From Piscirickettsiaceae bacterium (GTDB taxonomy: Bacteria; Pseudomonadota; Gammaproteobacteria; Thiomicrospirales; Thiomicrospiraceae), in the NCBI GenBank assembly GCA_021767305.1, contig JAASTL010000075.1, positions 1 to 6,003 on the forward strand: DNA of 6,003 bases, written 5' to 3'. The position numbers were made by a program, and so were the translations under genes. Position 1 is the first letter of the stretch. The number at the start of each line of letters is the position of its first letter. Under the pieces are notes generated by a model, which was not told the DNA's origin, did no database searches, and saw only the letters and a program-made list of their open reading frames with translations. Positions 5,605 through 6,003 of this stretch are shown here, one piece after another.

Positions 5605-6003
5605 CTAATCTGAAAGTTTTTTAAAGGTATCTCCATATTTTGTAAGGAATTTTTCGATTTCCTCAGTATATTGGCCCTTTTCTTGGTCATTGATGCGTTT
5701 CGCCTCATCCATAAAATGTTTTGATCTTTTAAAGTTGAAAATCGATTGTTGTGCGATGGCCTGATGTAAATAGGCCAGTGTTTGAATCCCCATGTCGTTA
5801 TAAATTTCAGCCAATTTATTTTCCAAACTATACCGGTACTTACTTACATTATTGTGTTTTAACCATTCGATTGATTTACCAGGCTGATTGTTTGTCATTA
5901 TTAAAGTCGCTGCAAGGATTGGTGTTGCGACTCGCTGAGTTAGGATGGAATTATGTAGTTGCGCCATTTTCAATGCCGCTTTTTCATATTGCGCAAGATC
6001 AAT
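5605..6003 (-). CDS. Unrecognised helical protein, C-terminal part, truncated by window edge
   Basis: The minus-strand frame is open from the right edge to the TAG at 5607-5605, giving at least 132 residues. A TTG and an ATG near 5973 and 5967 have no Shine-Dalgarno before them and the frame continues upstream in protein-like sequence (reading ...LAQYEKAALKMAQLHN), so the gene most likely begins outside the window. The visible part has no signal peptide, cysteine or long membrane segment. It is rich in Ala, Leu, Lys and Gln with amphipathic helix patterns such as LENKLAEIYNDMGIQTLAYLHQAIAQQ (shown in pieces: LAEIYNDMGIQTLAYLHQ), which resemble TPR-type helical repeats but without a clean consensus. 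It ends in a charged EEIEKFLTKYGDTFKKLSD. It lies in the same direction as soxX; a role as a regulator or helper of the sox genes would be guesswork. Confidence 0.6.
   Translation of the reverse strand: MDLAQYEKAALKMAQLHNSILTQRVATPILAATLIMTNNQPGKSIEWLKHNNVSKYRYSLENKLAEIYNDMGIQTLAYLHQAIAQQSIFNFKRSKHFMDEAKRINDQEKGQYTEEIEKFLTKYGDTFKKLSD

Noticed and set aside
1..6003. CRISPR array, tRNA, rRNA, insertion sequence or prophage
   Set aside because: No spaced direct repeats, no cloverleaf-like or rRNA-like sequence, no transposase or integrase reading and no terminal inverted repeats were seen; the window is explained by core metabolic genes.

Overview
The window looks like chromosomal DNA of a sulfur-oxidising gammaproteobacterium. 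It is moderately AT-rich and tightly packed. It carries a compact soxXYZA cluster next to housekeeping amino-acid biosynthesis genes of the gammaproteobacterial type (ArgA and IlvD both align by eye with the E. coli proteins). The soxXYZA order without soxB or soxCD beside it recalls Thiomicrospira/Hydrogenovibrio/Thiomicrorhabdus, but the genus is an inference; no rRNA or other marker gene is present.

Layout. Positions 1-552 (minus strand) hold the 5' part of argA, N-acetylglutamate synthase, running off the left edge. It is divergent from ilvD (662-2575, plus), dihydroxy-acid dehydratase. The 109-bp space between them contains a good sigma70-like argA promoter and, overlapping the expected transcription start, an 18-bp near-palindrome that matches the ARG box (ArgR operator) closely. 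Downstream of ilvD, after an imperfect hairpin, is a small acidic TerB-like protein (2637-3041, plus), closed by a clear intrinsic terminator. A convergent intergenic region (3042-3221) holds that terminator, a perfect 16-bp palindrome, and the terminator of the opposing sox operon.

The sox genes are on the minus strand and are transcribed soxX (5412-5035), soxY (4992-4522), soxZ (4469-4158), soxA (4052-3222). Together they make the periplasmic front end of thiosulfate oxidation. The c-type cytochrome SoxXA oxidatively couples thiosulfate to the C-terminal GGCGG cysteine of SoxY, which is held by SoxZ. The other required parts, SoxB (sulfate release) and SoxCD if present, are not in this window. 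The soxZ-soxA gap is the largest in the cluster and carries two inverted repeats, suggesting a processing, attenuation or stability element. Upstream of soxX lies a 192-bp AT-rich leader, then the 3' part of an unrecognised, helical, perhaps TPR-like protein (5605 to the right edge, minus).

Nothing here is a clearly new system. The items most worth checking are the ARG box, the paired inverted repeats between soxZ and soxA, the orphan palindrome in the convergent region, and the second cysteine in SoxY.
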